NCBI RefSeq assembly: GCF_029392095.1
Contig: NZ_CP113930.1
Coordinates: 992,001-1,056,000, forward strand
Origin: Lactobacillus sp. ESL0700
GTDB taxonomy: Bacteria; Bacillota; Bacilli; Lactobacillales; Lactobacillaceae
Reading direction: 5' to 3'
Length of the DNA: 64,000 nt
The position numbers were made by a program, and so were the translations under genes. Below are positions 55,496 through 63,334 of the stretch, piece after piece. The notes beneath the pieces are model-generated. The model saw only the letters and a list, made by a program, of their open reading frames with translations, had not been told where the DNA came from and searched no databases. Numbering within the stretch: the first letter of the stretch is position 1; each line of letters starts with the position of its first letter.

Positions 55496-56881
55496 TTAAT
55501 TTGTTGCTTCACTTACTTTGTCTGTTGTTTTGGTTTCAAAATTATCGTAACCGGATTCTGGAGTAACTTTAACTCTAGGAAAATCAAAAATGACAAACAA
55601 AATACTGCATATCAGAGTTAGGTAGCAATACCAAACCCAGGGCATAATTGATACTGGGGATACTTTTGCCATTGCTCCCGCAACTAACAATTGACCAGCA
55701 TATGGAATTAAACCTTGAACGTGGGTTGCATACATTGAAAGCAAAGTAGCAACTCTTGACCTTGCCAGATGGAATTTATGTCCAATTTCTTCAGCTAATG
55801 GTGCTACAGTGATAATTGCAATCGTATTATTAGTAGTTGCTACACAAAGTAAAGTTACGAGCATACCAATTGAAAATTCAGCTCCACGCTTGGTCTTAGT
55901 TTCTTTACCCAGCTTATCCATTAACCACTGGATTCCGCCAAGATACTTCATAACTTCAACTAGTCCACCAACAAAAATTGCAATAATGGACATATCTTCC
56001 ATTCCAGCCATTCCACTTTGAACATAAGTCATCGAACCAATTAAGCTAAAGTCACCATGAATAATTCCAATGACTATACCTGATAAAACTCCAATAATCA
56101 TTACTGGCATAACATTCATTCCGACAAGAGATAGGATAATAACCAGTAAGTAAGGAATAATATCAACTAAGTTATATGAATATGAACCGCTCATAGAGAC
56201 AGTTTTAATAGGATAAATAGCTAATAAAATAATATTAATTACAAGGGCTGGAAGATAAGTGATGATGTTTAATTTGAACTTTTCACGTTGCATTACGCCT
56301 TGAGTTTGTGCGGAAGCAATAGCAGTTGCAGAAATAAATGAGTTATTATCACCAAACATTGCCCCACCAACAACGATACCAGCCATTAATGCTGGATTAA
56401 CACCGGTCTTAACAGCCACATCAACAGCTACAGGCATTAATGCAGCAACAGTACCCATTGAAGTACCCATAGCAAAACTCAAAATACAGCCAATAACGAA
56501 TATTCCCGGTAATATCATTTGCGATGGTAATAAACTTAGTCCCAAATTGGTAATTGAAGAAACCGCATGCATTTTAGTAGCAACACCTTGAAAGGCACCA
56601 GCTAAAATGAAAATTACCACCATCATGATTAAGGTTGGCTCACCACCACCCTTACAGAATGTCATTACTTTTTGGTCAAAGTTTTGTTTTTCTGTTCCTT
56701 TTGGTGGTGTTAGTGCAAAAGAAACCATTGAAGCAATAATCATTCCGACTAGTAATGGCATACTGTCAAACTTTCCAGTTATAAAACCTGTTAATGCATA
56801 CAAAATCAAAAATACAATTAAGGGCATTAGCCCCATGAAACTACCGCTTTTCGATTGAGATAGTTCTTTTTTTTCGTTCAT
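55496..56881 (-). CDS. NhaC-family Na+/H+ antiporter or solute transporter
   Basis: 461 residues with about 11 membrane helices. ILSFAMGTSMGTVAALMPVAVD, VGGAMFGDNNSFISATAIASAQTQG and ATTNNTIAIITVAPLAEEIG are NhaC-family signatures. Members exchange Na+ for H+ or couple it to malate/lactate or (MetT) methionine. As first gene of the kinase-isomerase operon it may carry the pathway substrate; this is inference. Strong promoter, a cre site and AAGGAGG precede it. Confidence 0.82.
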   Translation of the reverse strand: MNEKKELSQSKSGSFMGLMPLIVFLILYALTGFITGKFDSMPLLVGMIIASMVSFALTPPKGTEKQNFDQKVMTFCKGGGEPTLIMMVVIFILAGAFQGVATKMHAVSSITNLGLSLLPSQMILPGIFVIGCILSFAMGTSMGTVAALMPVAVDVAVKTGVNPALMAGIVVGGAMFGDNNSFISATAIASAQTQGVMQREKFKLNIITYLPALVINIILLAIYPIKTVSMSGSYSYNLVDIIPYLLVIILSLVGMNVMPVMIIGVLSGIVIGIIHGDFSLIGSMTYVQSGMAGMEDMSIIAIFVGGLVEVMKYLGGIQWLMDKLGKETKTKRGAEFSIGMLVTLLCVATTNNTIAIITVAPLAEEIGHKFHLARSRVATLLSMYATHVQGLIPYAGQLLVAGAMAKVSPVSIMPWVWYCYLTLICSILFVIFDFPRVKVTPESGYDNFETKTTDKVSEATN

Positions 56882-56920
56882 TACAGACCTCCTTTAGTTA
56901 AGATCTTTTGATAAGTTTTT

Positions 56921-56934
56921 AGTAAGCGCTCACA
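56921..56934. promoter_or_regulatory. cre site (CcpA) in front of the nhaC operon
   Basis: AGTAAGCGCTCACA agrees with TGWAANCGNTNWCA at 13 of 14 positions. It sits at or just after the expected transcription start of the operon, a position where CcpA acts as a roadblock. Confidence 0.75.
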
Positions 56935-56941
56935 GTTATAG

Positions 56942-56969
56942 ATTATAATCATAAACAAAATAAATTCAA
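56942..56969 (-). promoter_or_regulatory. Promoter of the nhaC-mtnK-mtnA-PTS operon
   Basis: On the minus strand TTGAAT (56964-56969), a 16-bp spacer and TATAAT (56942-56947) form a near-consensus sigma-A promoter. Confidence 0.75.
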
Positions 56970-57045
56970 CATAAAACCAAAAAAAGATAACTTTTTATAT
57001 TTTTATTTTGGTTTTTATTGTTTTTAATTGATTTTTGTGCAATAC

Positions 57046-57059
57046 TGTAAGCGCTGTAA
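57046..57059. promoter_or_regulatory. cre site (CcpA) in front of the alcohol dehydrogenase
   Basis: TGTAAGCGCTGTAA matches the cre consensus at 13 of 14 positions and is close to a perfect palindrome. It overlaps the presumed start region of the adh transcript (weak -10 AATACT at 57041-57046). Confidence 0.75.
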
Positions 57060-57087
57060 GTTATAAAAGTTTTTAAGGAGGTTTATT

Positions 57088-58260
57088 TTGCAGAATTTTA
57101 ATTATTACAACCCAGCTAATATGTATTTTGGTAAGGGTGAAGAAAAAAAGGTTGGTCAATTAACTAATGAATTAACTAAAACCAAAAATGTCTTAGTTCT
57201 ATTTAGTGGTGATTACTATAATTTCCTTGGTATTTCGGCTGTAATTAAGGAGCAATTTAATAAATTTAAAATCAACTATATTGAAAATGGCGATATTGTT
57301 CCTAATCCAGAAGTTTCTTTAGTAAATAAGCTAGCTAATATTGTGCGTGAGAATAAGATCGATTTTATTTTAGCCGTTGGCGGTGGCTCCGTTATTGATA
57401 CAGCAAAGGCTGTTTCATTTTCAGCACTTTATGATGGTGATGCATGGGACTTTTTCCAAGGTAAAGTAACAGTTGAAAAATCCCTACCAATTGGTGTAAT
57501 TTCAACTGCTGCATCATCTGGCTCTGAAATGTCAAATGCTACCATTATCGACAATGGTGAGTTTAAGCTTGGAGTAGAAACGAATTTAATTATTCCTAAA
57601 TTTTCAATTTTGAATCCTGAATACACATTAAAGGTTCCTGCATTCCAAACAGGAGCTGGTATTTCTGATATGATGTCTCATATGCTCGAAAGATATTTTA
57701 CGACAGTTAAAGATGTTAATTTAACTGATCGCATGCTTGAAGGAGCAATGACCGCTCTAATGGCTACAGCATACAAGTTAACTAAAGATCCAACTAACTA
57801 TGAATTACGTGCTGAAATTATGTGGACTGCTGTAACGGCCCACAATAACTCCCTTGAATCGGGCCGTGAACCTGATTGGGGTTCTCATCGAATTGAACAT
57901 GAGCTAAGTGCTGAATATGGTATTACTCATGGCGAAGGAATGGCTATTGTCTTTCCAGCTTGGATGAAGTATGTCAGCAAGGAATTGCCAGATAAATTTG
58001 TTCAGCTTGCCAGTCGGATGTTTAATATTGACACTTATGCATTTTCACAAGAAGAAGTAATCGACCTTTTGATTAAACGATTTACTGATTTCTTCACTAT
58101 GGTTGGTATGCATAAGAGTCTAAAAGAAATTGGTATAAAAGACGATTCTAAGTTTAAAGAAATGGGACTACATGCCACTCATGATGATAAGGTTCCTGTA
58201 GGTCACTACAAGAAATTATATTCTGATGACATCGTTAAAATTTTGAACATTGCATTATAA
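57088..58260 (+). CDS. Iron-type alcohol dehydrogenase (YqhD/BdhA group)
   Basis: 390 residues. NAD(P) site GGGSVIDTAKAVSF, and the metal ligands Asp and His in GISDMMSHMLERYF, His in DWGSHRIEHELS and His in GITHGEGMAIVFP. The YqhD-like group reduces many aldehydes, which would fit acetaldehyde or methylthioacetaldehyde released by the aldolase. The start is TTG at 57088, with AAGGAGG about eight bases before it. Divergent from the nhaC operon and sharing its regulatory region. Confidence 0.9.
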   Translation: MQNFNYYNPANMYFGKGEEKKVGQLTNELTKTKNVLVLFSGDYYNFLGISAVIKEQFNKFKINYIENGDIVPNPEVSLVNKLANIVRENKIDFILAVGGGSVIDTAKAVSFSALYDGDAWDFFQGKVTVEKSLPIGVISTAASSGSEMSNATIIDNGEFKLGVETNLIIPKFSILNPEYTLKVPAFQTGAGISDMMSHMLERYFTTVKDVNLTDRMLEGAMTALMATAYKLTKDPTNYELRAEIMWTAVTAHNNSLESGREPDWGSHRIEHELSAEYGITHGEGMAIVFPAWMKYVSKELPDKFVQLASRMFNIDTYAFSQEEVIDLLIKRFTDFFTMVGMHKSLKEIGIKDDSKFKEMGLHATHDDKVPVGHYKKLYSDDIVKILNIAL

Positions 58261-58285
58261 TCGTGTTAATAATTTACAAATTATA

Positions 58286-58441
58286 ATGAAAAAAACGTAT
58301 AATATTATTTTGCTAATCATTTATTTGGTTTTAGTATTTAATATGGTTATTAAGTTTATTCCCAATGTATTGGCAATAATGCTTGCATTAGTAGTACTAC
58401 TACCGTTAATCATTGCTAAAGTTAAAAAATATAATAAATAG
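58286..58441 (+). CDS. Possible 51-residue membrane peptide
   Basis: From an ATG at 58286 the frame gives a basic N-terminus (MKKTYN), two hydrophobic helices (IILLIIYLVLVFNMVI and VLAIMLALVVLLPLII) and a basic C-terminus (KVKKYNK). No good ribosome binding site precedes it. It lies 25 nt after the alcohol dehydrogenase on the same strand, so it may be co-transcribed. Function unknown. Confidence 0.4.
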   Translation: MKKTYNIILLIIYLVLVFNMVIKFIPNVLAIMLALVVLLPLIIAKVKKYNK

Positions 58442-58524
58442 TATCTTTAGATTAATAAGTTAAAGTATCTCCTTCATTTAATAATTCAATCTATCAGGCT
58501 ATTACAAATTATTTATTGCACACA

Positions 58525-58563
58525 AAAAAGACCTTCAAATTATTGAAGGTCTTTTGTTGTTTA
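58525..58563. terminator. Terminator, right copy of the pair flanking the accessory block
   Basis: AAAAAGACCTTCAAATTATTGAAGGTCTTTT is a symmetric terminator for the adh transcript and the opposing ABC operon. The 39-nt segment equals 46805-46842 except for one extra A in the loop. Confidence 0.88.
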
Positions 58564-58574
58564 AATGTTACAAA

Positions 58575-59411
58575 TCAATTGTTGGCTTTTGCTTCGACAA
58601 ATTTATTAACTAAGTAAAGGTTGATTGCAAACAGTATCACAGCAATTAGAAGTAAAATGCCAACTGAGCTGCTGACGCCCGCTGTATATTGCCCAGCAAT
58701 AAAATTAAGCGGATAGTGTAATGCCTGTGGTAAGAAATTGAACATCGATAAAATTGGCCGGAAAATGCCAAACAGGAAGAAAAACCAACATAGCATCAAT
58801 ATCACGTTGTTTGACCTACTATTAAAAGCATTGCTAATCAGTTGCCAGCAAAAGCAAACCAAGTTAATTGCCAAAATGACTACAATAACTAGCAATAACA
58901 CTAAGCTGATTAATTCTACAAGCCTAACAGCAGTCATGCCATTGTAAGTAATAATTTGGCTGTCTTTATATAGTTCTTGTAGAAAGTCACTATGAAAGTT
59001 TTTACTCGTGATAAAAGAAATGCCAAAAACAAAACCTAACGCAAGTAATTGTAGAAATGCTAGATAAATTACACTAATAAGCGTGCTTGCAAAATCAATT
59101 AAGAAAAAATTGGTATCACTCACGGGAATTAGACGCCAAGTTTGACTAGTACAATTTTGCTGCGTCTTGGACACTGCAACTAGAAAGAAAACTAATTGAC
59201 ATAAAAAACTCAGAGAAATTATGAAAATCCCCCACTGCGGCAAAAAGTCAGTCATTTCCAAACGGTCAAAATAAACGTTCATCGCATTATGATTAAGCCA
59301 ATTTAAGGCAGCAATAACAAATGCAGCAAGTAATTGAATGCCGATTAATAAGTGTGCTGTCCCTCTTTTTTGCTTAAACATTACGCCAAATAACTTAGTA
59401 AAGTTAGTCAT
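58575..59411 (-). CDS. ABC permease subunit, tandem paralogue 4
   Basis: 278 residues, six predicted membrane helices of the ABC-2 kind. It shares with the three genes upstream the N-terminal FxxLFxxMFKQKR start and a central SQTWRLIPVSDTN motif after helix 2, followed by a hydrophobic stretch. Last gene of the GntR-ATPase operon, 26 nt after the previous one. Probably part of a lipid, peptide or antibiotic sensing or export complex. Confidence 0.7.
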   Translation of the reverse strand: MTNFTKLFGVMFKQKRGTAHLLIGIQLLAAFVIAALNWLNHNAMNVYFDRLEMTDFLPQWGIFIISLSFLCQLVFFLVAVSKTQQNCTSQTWRLIPVSDTNFFLIDFASTLISVIYLAFLQLLALGFVFGISFITSKNFHSDFLQELYKDSQIITYNGMTAVRLVELISLVLLLVIVVILAINLVCFCWQLISNAFNSRSNNVILMLCWFFFLFGIFRPILSMFNFLPQALHYPLNFIAGQYTAGVSSSVGILLLIAVILFAINLYLVNKFVEAKANN

Positions 59412-59437
59412 TTTTATGCCTTCTTGCTGTTAAACAA

Positions 59438-60256
59438 TTATTTATTTTGTTTTGCTTCAAATGATTTATTAATTAATAACAGATCGATTGCACCAACGAA
59501 TATGTTAAAAATCACTAAAATGCTAATACTGCTCAATAATTTAAGCTTTGCTGCACCGACATACATTAATTCGAATGGTAATTTAAAAATTGGCAAGAGC
59601 GTGTTGGTGGCACTAACCCCGAGCCAGCAAATCAGTAAAATGATAATTACTCTGACAATTGTTAATGTCAGTTTTCCTGAAAGATGTGGTAAAAAGTCAA
59701 CAATTGTCTGACTGCTGAAATTTAAAAAGCTCACTGTAAAATAGATAGCTAAAACGATGAGAATTAGTACAGCTATAATTTGGAGCCATTTTAACCAGCC
59801 AAGTTTAGCCATGTCGCTAAAGAAACTTACAAGCAGTGATCGTTGACCGCTCACTAAGTATTGCAGCAGCACTGGTCCGATTCCGCAAACAAATTCTAGT
59901 AAGACCAAGATGGCAAATGCAGCAAGTGAGCTAGCAACATTACTCAAATAAATATTATTCTCAGTTGTTGGAACTAATCGCCAAGTTTGACTACGGTTGA
60001 TTTTTTCCGTATCAGATACAGTACCAATTAAACTGCCCAAGACAACGATGAATCCAGTCCACATAACGACTCTTGTTAAATTAAATAAAAAGCTATGAAA
60101 CGTAGTGAAAAAAGGATCACCATGAATTGCAATTGCCCTAAAGGTCATCACACCTGCTAAAATAGCGGCAGCAATTAGTTGGATAACAATAATTTGCAAC
60201 AACTTTTTGCTTTTACTTCTAAATAATTCTTCAAATAACTGTCCAAAACTCGTCAT
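59438..60256 (-). CDS. ABC permease subunit, tandem paralogue 3
   Basis: 272 residues, six helices. Contains RSQTWRLVPTTENNIYLSNVASS, the family motif, and ends in a conserved LLINKSFEAKQNK tail similar to paralogues 1 and 2. Part of the same polycistron. Confidence 0.7.
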   Translation of the reverse strand: MTSFGQLFEELFRSKSKKLLQIIVIQLIAAAILAGVMTFRAIAIHGDPFFTTFHSFLFNLTRVVMWTGFIVVLGSLIGTVSDTEKINRSQTWRLVPTTENNIYLSNVASSLAAFAILVLLEFVCGIGPVLLQYLVSGQRSLLVSFFSDMAKLGWLKWLQIIAVLILIVLAIYFTVSFLNFSSQTIVDFLPHLSGKLTLTIVRVIIILLICWLGVSATNTLLPIFKLPFELMYVGAAKLKLLSSISILVIFNIFVGAIDLLLINKSFEAKQNK

Positions 60257-60276
60257 AGTAGTGCCCCCTACCTCAA

Positions 60277-61113
60277 TTACTTATTCGGTGCCGCTTCAAA
60301 AAATTTACTAATTAAAAACATGTTGATTAGAATAAGAGCAATATCTAGCACCAAATAAATCAAAATTGCTTTACCTAAGCCGGTACTTGCACTGCCTAAC
60401 AAACCCATTGGCGACGTTATAAGTCTGCCAAATATTTTAAACAGTGTCGTTAGCAATCTCATAATTAAAATGATTAATACAACCTGGACTATAAATACCC
60501 CGGTCTTACTAGACATCCCCGGCAAATAATCCATAATTGACCGCGTGGCAAAATTTAAAAAGCTAATAATTAGGTAGGTAAATAGACTAAACAAAATGAT
60601 AAAGCAGATTATTTGTAAGACATTGCCAATTACAATATTAAAGTGCAATCCACTTCCGGCTTTAAATCCGTTGACAAAAGACTTAATTGTATCGTTGAAA
60701 ACATCTTTAAATAGTAATGATCCGATCCCAACTAGCGCAGCAGTAATTAAAAATTGAGCTACCATCAGATAAATGACTGATACAAACGAGCTCAGAATAT
60801 TATCCAAATAAAACATCTCGTCATTGACCGGTGCTAGGCGCCAAGTTTGGCTGCGATTGAAGCGCTCATTTTTAACACAAGTAACAATTAGATAAATTGG
60901 TAAGGCAACAAAACTAAAGAGACCGAAAAGTATGTAGCTTAATGGCTCGATATCGCGCCAATCTTCACTTGAAAAGTCTTTATTAATAATTAAATTGCCC
61001 ACTGTAATTAACAAAATTGCCATAGCAGCGACAAATTGAATAATAATTACCGCATTAGCATTCCGTCTCTTTTGCTTAAAAAGTTCTTTAAATAAATGCT
61101 TAAAAACTGTCAT
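60277..61113 (-). CDS. ABC permease subunit, tandem paralogue 2
   Basis: 278 residues, six helices, with RSQTWRLAPVNDEMFYLDN and the C-terminal INMFLISKFFEAAPNK. More similar by eye to paralogue 1 than to paralogue 4. Confidence 0.7.
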   Translation of the reverse strand: MTVFKHLFKELFKQKRRNANAVIIIQFVAAMAILLITVGNLIINKDFSSEDWRDIEPLSYILFGLFSFVALPIYLIVTCVKNERFNRSQTWRLAPVNDEMFYLDNILSSFVSVIYLMVAQFLITAALVGIGSLLFKDVFNDTIKSFVNGFKAGSGLHFNIVIGNVLQIICFIILFSLFTYLIISFLNFATRSIMDYLPGMSSKTGVFIVQVVLIILIMRLLTTLFKIFGRLITSPMGLLGSASTGLGKAILIYLVLDIALILINMFLISKFFEAAPNK

Positions 61114-61126
61114 TTTTTACCTCAAA

Positions 61127-61957
61127 TTACTTATTTTGCTTTGCTTCAAAGAATCTGCTAATCAGGAACATGTTAATGGCTGCCAAAGCCACATCAAGTA
61201 TCGTAAATAAGCCTACTGCTGGCCAGATAGTTAAATGTTCTACGCCCAGCATGTAGCTTAACGGCGAAGTGATAACTGGTTTAATAAACTGATAAATCTC
61301 AGTTAAAAGCCACATAATAGCAATAATTAAAATTAAGCGAATGATTGTCACAACTAGCTTGCTTGAGACTGCTGGCAAGAAGTCAACGATTGCCTGACTG
61401 CTAAAGTTTAAAAAGCTGATAACTAAGTAAACTAATAGTCCAAGCAGAATGGTAATTAACGCAATACCAAGTAAATCGGCAATCGTGGCATTACTTTGGT
61501 TGCCTTTTCTAATGGCCGCAATCATATCATCCCAGCCGTTTTTAACTCGCTTATTAGCTAAGTAGCTAATACCAAACAAAATTATCGAACTAATTACCTG
61601 CAACAAGGCTAAGTAGATGAAGTTAACAAACGAGCTAAGTGTGTTATCTAAATATATGTTGGCATCGCTCAGTGGCGCTAACCGCCATGTTTGACTGTGG
61701 TTAATTTGTTCAGTCTGAAAGCTAGTGATAATTAGATAAATTGGCAGATAAATAAAGCCAAATGCGAAAAAGAAAATAAATAAAAACGGTAAAAATAAAT
61801 CTATTTTGCGCTCATTGCCACTAACTATCATATTTCCTTCAAAATAGGCAAATACAGTAGTAACGAATGCACTTAAAAATTGCAGCAAAATTATGACATG
61901 GGCCTTTTTACATTTTTGCTTAAATAATTCAGTAAATAAACGTTCAAAAGCAGCCAT
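61127..61957 (-). CDS. ABC permease subunit, tandem paralogue 1
   Basis: 276 residues, six helices, with HSQTWRLAPLSDANIYLDN and the C-terminal INMFLISRFFEAKQNK. Its start overlaps the ATPase stop by one base. Confidence 0.7.
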   Translation of the reverse strand: MAAFERLFTELFKQKCKKAHVIILLQFLSAFVTTVFAYFEGNMIVSGNERKIDLFLPFLFIFFFAFGFIYLPIYLIITSFQTEQINHSQTWRLAPLSDANIYLDNTLSSFVNFIYLALLQVISSIILFGISYLANKRVKNGWDDMIAAIRKGNQSNATIADLLGIALITILLGLLVYLVISFLNFSSQAIVDFLPAVSSKLVVTIIRLILIIAIMWLLTEIYQFIKPVITSPLSYMLGVEHLTIWPAVGLFTILDVALAAINMFLISRFFEAKQNK

Positions 61958-62664
61958 TAGTCTTCCTCATCCCCATCATAAAGTCCCTCGTAATATTGCT
62001 CAATGGTTTCATGATTGCTGCGAATTTCGTCGGCTGACTTATGAGCATAAATAGTTTGGTCTTTAATGATTACGACTTCATCAAGTAGTGATGCAATTTC
62101 GTTAACAAAATGGTCTGAAATAAGAATCGTTGCGTTATCGTTTTTCCAAAGAATAATCGAATTGATAATCTTTTTGCGTGCCATTGCGTCGATACCACCA
62201 AATGGTTCATCAAGTAAATACAGATCAGCCTTGCGAGCAAAAGTCAGGGCAATAATCAGCTTTTCACGCATTCCTCGTGATAATTGGCTAAGACGCATTT
62301 CAAGGTCTAGTTTCATGAATCTGCGCAATTGCTCAAATTCCGACTTATCGAAATCTTGGTAAACAACTTCGTAAAAGTCCACAACAGCCTTGATTTTAGT
62401 AGAATCATTAAAACCGGTTAAGCCATCAGTAAATGATAAATGTGCTTTTTTCTCAGCGTCCTTGTCAAAGCCATCAATCTTGACACTGCCACGGTAATTT
62501 TTAGCCATCCCACTAATAATCCGCATTAATGTGGTCTTACCTGCCCCATTTTCTCCAAGAAGTGCAACGATTTTACCCGGTTGTAAATCTAAATTGACAT
62601 CTTTTAAAATCAGTTTTTGATTTTTCTTGTAGGTTACATCTTTGATTTCAAGTACATTTTCCAT
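61957..62664 (-). CDS. ABC transporter ATP-binding protein
   Basis: 235 residues. Walker A GENGAGKTT near residue 37, signature LSRGMREKL, Walker B LYLLDEPFGG and the switch His in LISDHFVNEI. It would pair with the four permeases downstream. The order GntR-ATPase-permeases is that of the YtrA/BcrA-like stress transporters of Firmicutes. Confidence 0.92.
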   Translation of the reverse strand: MENVLEIKDVTYKKNQKLILKDVNLDLQPGKIVALLGENGAGKTTLMRIISGMAKNYRGSVKIDGFDKDAEKKAHLSFTDGLTGFNDSTKIKAVVDFYEVVYQDFDKSEFEQLRRFMKLDLEMRLSQLSRGMREKLIIALTFARKADLYLLDEPFGGIDAMARKKIINSIILWKNDNATILISDHFVNEIASLLDEVVIIKDQTIYAHKSADEIRSNHETIEQYYEGLYDGDEED

Positions 62665-62675
62665 TACAAAACTCC

Positions 62676-63029
62676 TTACTTCAAATAATTCGTTAAAATC
62701 GAACTAAGCTGGTCATTTGTGACTCCCAAAGCATTCATGCTCTGCACAAACTTGTCTAACTCACCATTAATCAAATTTTGCTTAGTCTGCGCTAGTAAAT
62801 CCGTATCTTCTGTGACGAAATTTCCTTCGCCGCGCTTAGTGTATAAAATTCCTTCATCATTCATCTGTTGCAACGCCCGCTGTACCGTATTTACATTAAC
62901 CGTTAACTGCAGGGCCAATTTACGTACCGACGGGATCTTTTCTCCGGGTTGTAATTTGCCAACGACAATTTCACGATAAAGATATTGTTTGATTTGCAGA
63001 TAAATAGGAATATTATCCTTAAATTCCAA
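62676..63029 (-). CDS. GntR-family (YtrA-type) transcriptional regulator
   Basis: 117 residues. The winged helix (PIYLQIKQYLYREIVVGKLQ, PGEKIPSVRKLALQLTVNVNTVQRAL) is followed by a short dimerisation tail, the YtrA subfamily layout. The start is TTG at 63029, with GGAAGGTG about seven bases before it; an in-frame GTG lies seven codons upstream. It likely represses its own operon through the inverted repeat at 63068-63094. Confidence 0.88.
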   Translation of the reverse strand: MEFKDNIPIYLQIKQYLYREIVVGKLQPGEKIPSVRKLALQLTVNVNTVQRALQQMNDEGILYTKRGEGNFVTEDTDLLAQTKQNLINGELDKFVQSMNALGVTNDQLSSILTNYLK

Positions 63030-63067
63030 AAGTTCACCTTCCGTTCTCACTGTACTATTTTCCTAAC

Positions 63068-63094
63068 ACACTTATATAGTAACCTATTTAGTGT
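63068..63094. promoter_or_regulatory. Likely GntR operator over the promoter
   Basis: ACACT, 17 bases, AGTGT is an inverted repeat. On the minus strand the spacer contains TACTATATAAG, a -10-like sequence, so a bound regulator would cover the promoter. Confidence 0.5.
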
Positions 63095-63161
63095 TTTAAA
63101 GCAATCCTTTTTAAGTTAGTTCCAATGTTCCACAAATGCAATTTTTGTCATTGTGCAAATT

Positions 63162-63207
63162 AAAAAGCTCATTTTAGTTGATATATCAGCTTTAAAATGA
63201 GCTTTTT
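63162..63207. terminator. Terminator downstream of pepT
   Basis: AAAAAGCTCATTTTA and TAAAATGAGCTTTTT form a 15-bp stem over a loop of 16 bases. It lies about 130 nt behind pepT; no plus-strand gene is present. The stretch 63030-63334 has nothing else coding. Confidence 0.75.
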
Positions 63208-63334
63208 AGAAAATTAAGTTATTTGTGCATAACTTTTTAAAAATAAGCAAAAAGAAATTTTACTTAGAGAGACAAGCATTTGTTGTCCTCAAATATTTTT
63301 AATAAAACACTAGATTACTAATGATTTTGTTCCA

